From assembly GCA_964494625.1 (NCBI GenBank), contig CAZBRT010000003.1, forward strand, positions 310,001 through 374,000: a stretch of 64,000 nt of DNA, in the 5' to 3' direction. This document shows, piece after piece, positions 62,494 to 64,000 of this stretch. A program made the translations under genes and the position numbers. The notes beneath the pieces are model-generated. The model had not been told where the DNA came from. It did not search any database and worked only from the letters and a program-made list of their open reading frames with translations. Within the stretch, counting starts at the first letter, position 1. Each line of letters begins with the position of its first letter. The stretch comes from UBA2784 sp964494625 (GTDB lineage Bacteria > Pseudomonadota > Alphaproteobacteria > Micropepsales > Micropepsaceae).

Positions 62494-63534
62494 ATGCTTG
62501 GTGGTCTGCTAGGAATGCTGTCGGCCGACATGGCCATCGACCTCGGGACCGCCAACACGCTGGTCTATGTGAAGGGCAGGGGCATCGTCCTGAACGAGCC
62601 GTCGGTTGTCGCGATCATCTCGCGCGGCGGCAAGAAACAGGTGCTCGCTGTCGGCAATGACGCCAAAATGATGCTGGGCCGTACGCCCGGCCACATCGAG
62701 GCCATCCGCCCGATGCGCGACGGCGTGATCGCCGACTTCGAAGTTGCCGAAGAGATGATCAAGCACTTCATCCGCAAGGTTCATAACCGCCGCACCTTCG
62801 CCAATCCGATGATCATCGTCTGCGTGCCGTCGGGTTCGACCGCCGTGGAACGCCGCGCGATCCAGGAATCCGCGCTTTCGGCGGGCGCGCGCCGGGTCTA
62901 TCTGATCGAAGAGCCGATGGCGGCCGCCATCGGCGCTGGTCTGCCGGTCACCGAACCGACGGGCTCGATGGTAGTCGATATCGGCGGCGGCACGACGGAA
63001 GTGGCCGTGCTTTCGCTTGGCGGCATCGTCTATTCGCGCTCCGTGCGCGTGGGCGGTGACAAGATGGACGAGGCGATCATCGCCTATGTCCGCCGCAACC
63101 ATAATCTCCTTATCGGTGAGGCAACTGCCGAGCGCATCAAGAAGGAAGTGGGTTCAGCGGCGGTTCCGGCCAACGGTGTCGGTCTTGCCATCGAGATCAA
63201 GGGCCGGGACCTCCTGAATGGCGTGCCCAAGGAAATCACCATCAACCAGAAGCAGATCGCCGAAAGTCTGGCAGAGCCGGTCGGCGCGATTGTCGAGGCG
63301 GTCAAGGTGGCGCTGGAAGCGACCCCGCCCGAACTTGCTGCCGACATCGTGGACAAGGGCATCGTGCTTACAGGCGGTGGCTCGCTCCTGACCAATCTCG
63401 ACCAGGTGCTGCGCGAAGCAACCGGCCTGCCGGTTGTCATCGCCGATGAGCCGCTCTCGTGCGTTGCCATGGGCACGGGCCGCGCCCTTGAGCATTTCAA
63501 GATCATGAAGAACATCCTTTCGACGGCCTATTGA
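62494..63534 (+). CDS. mreB: Rod shape-determining protein MreB
   Basis: Actin homologue that guides lateral wall synthesis; 346 residues. MAIDLGTANTLVYVKGRGIV is the phosphate-1 loop, VVDIGGGTTEVAVLSLGGIV the phosphate-2 loop and GIVLTGGGSLLTNLDQVL the adenosine motif. The amphipathic N-terminus MLGGLLGMLSAD is normal for MreB and supports the ATG at 62494 over the upstream GTG at 62467. mreC follows after 46 bp. Confidence 0.97.
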   Translation: MLGGLLGMLSADMAIDLGTANTLVYVKGRGIVLNEPSVVAIISRGGKKQVLAVGNDAKMMLGRTPGHIEAIRPMRDGVIADFEVAEEMIKHFIRKVHNRRTFANPMIIVCVPSGSTAVERRAIQESALSAGARRVYLIEEPMAAAIGAGLPVTEPTGSMVVDIGGGTTEVAVLSLGGIVYSRSVRVGGDKMDEAIIAYVRRNHNLLIGEATAERIKKEVGSAAVPANGVGLAIEIKGRDLLNGVPKEITINQKQIAESLAEPVGAIVEAVKVALEATPPELAADIVDKGIVLTGGGSLLTNLDQVLREATGLPVVIADEPLSCVAMGTGRALEHFKIMKNILSTAY

Positions 63535-63580
63535 GGCGCAACGACCAGAAAGCTTCACCTGTCGGGAGTCTGCTTGACCG

Positions 63581-64000
63581 ATGAATGACCGGCGACGCCG
63601 CGGCGGAGGTTTCAGGGCTCCTGTGGAGCTCCTGTCGCATCGTGTCGCGCTGGTGCTGCTTTCACTCGTTGCGGCCGGATTCCTGCTTCTGGGTCGTGCG
63701 GACAGCGCGCTTTTTGAGGGTGTGCGCAAATGGTTCTCGGACACCAGCGCGCCTGTGCTTGAAGCGCTGGCAGCACCCCTGCGCTGGGCCGAGGAGCAGG
63801 TGAACGGGTTTACCGGCATCTTTACGGTCTATGAGGAAAATGAACGCCTCAAGGCGGAAAACGAACGCCTGCTTGAGTGGAAGATGGCGGCACTCGATAT
63901 GGAGGACCGCATCAAGCGCTATGAGGCGCTGCTCAACATGCAGATCGCGCCCCAGTCGAGCTTTGTCACGGCGGAAGTGATCGGCGACACGCGCGGACCT
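63581..64000 (+). CDS. mreC: Rod shape-determining protein MreC, N-terminal part
   Basis: The first 140 residues are in the window and the gene runs off the right edge. A basic N-terminus (MNDRRRRGGG) precedes a membrane helix (VALVLLSLVAAGFLLLG), then the dimerising coiled coil with YEENERLKAENERLLEWK and the start of the beta domain (FVTAEVIGDTRGP). Its position directly after mreB confirms the call. Confidence 0.95.
   Translation, partial: MNDRRRRGGGFRAPVELLSHRVALVLLSLVAAGFLLLGRADSALFEGVRKWFSDTSAPVLEALAAPLRWAEEQVNGFTGIFTVYEENERLKAENERLLEWKMAALDMEDRIKRYEALLNMQIAPQSSFVTAEVIGDTRGP

Overview
This 64 kb window is chromosomal sequence from a GC-rich alphaproteobacterium. The markers are an NDUFA12-type complex I accessory subunit, a circularly permuted two-piece tmRNA gene, an alpha-type SspB, DUF4169, DUF2155 and ribbon-helix-helix small proteins, class II (B12-dependent) ribonucleotide reductase, and the conserved block rne / amidase / PBP1A / prfB. 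I cannot fix the genus from sequence alone. Almost everything is core housekeeping. There is no phage, insertion sequence or CRISPR array. The one clear compositional outlier is an orphan two-helix membrane protein gene at 6603-7646.

Layout. 1-5203: end of a methyltransferase, then leftward CoA transferase, DUF4169, RHH protein, fumC, sspB and an Old Yellow Enzyme homologue. 5315-10005: MFS exporter, the AT-rich orphan, and a class III nucleotidyl cyclase with TolB-like and TPR regions. 10171-14040: nrdJ with a long leader carrying two NrdR-like boxes spaced exactly 31 bp. 14693-16975: response regulator, NDUFA12, MlaD-like and DUF2155 proteins. 16982-19925: leftward aroQ-accB-accC-aat operon. 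20198-23832: thiS-thiG followed by a tightly overlapping arylsulfotransferase-like / small membrane protein / sulfotransferase trio. 23817-26054: DsbA-like thioredoxin and M48 metalloprotease. 26444-35015: rne, with divergent amidase, PBP1A and prfB. prfB needs a +1 programmed frameshift. 35075-38604: bactofilin, M23 peptidase, DUF455 protein and Bcp peroxiredoxin. 38705-42133: AsmA/YhdP-like protein. 42241-42565: ssrA with its promoter. 42575-47783: dipeptidase, thyA-folA, SMP-30 protein, small secreted protein and Mrp ATPase. 48039-53577: hflK-hflC, Deg protease, serB and miaA. 53610-62305: the branched-chain amino acid region (ilvB-ilvN, ilvC, leuA) with purT and two PAS proteins between. 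62494-64000: mreB and the start of mreC.

How the genes work together. Envelope biogenesis recurs (amidase, PBP1A, MreBC, bactofilin/M23, HflKC, Deg, MlaD, AsmA-like). Ribosome rescue and targeted proteolysis are represented by ssrA and sspB, and RF2 by frameshift-controlled prfB. Isoleucine, valine and leucine synthesis is encoded by ilvBN, ilvC and leuA. Both ilvB and leuA are preceded by short leader reading frames with runs of the relevant codons plus competing hairpins, which I read as transcription attenuators.

Most noteworthy items: the ilvB and leuA leaders, the permuted ssrA with a duplicated 3' stem-loop, the prfB frameshift site, the tandem NrdR boxes, the sulfotransferase trio, a ThiS whose diglycine tail is followed by an extra methionine, and the orphan 6603-7646 gene.
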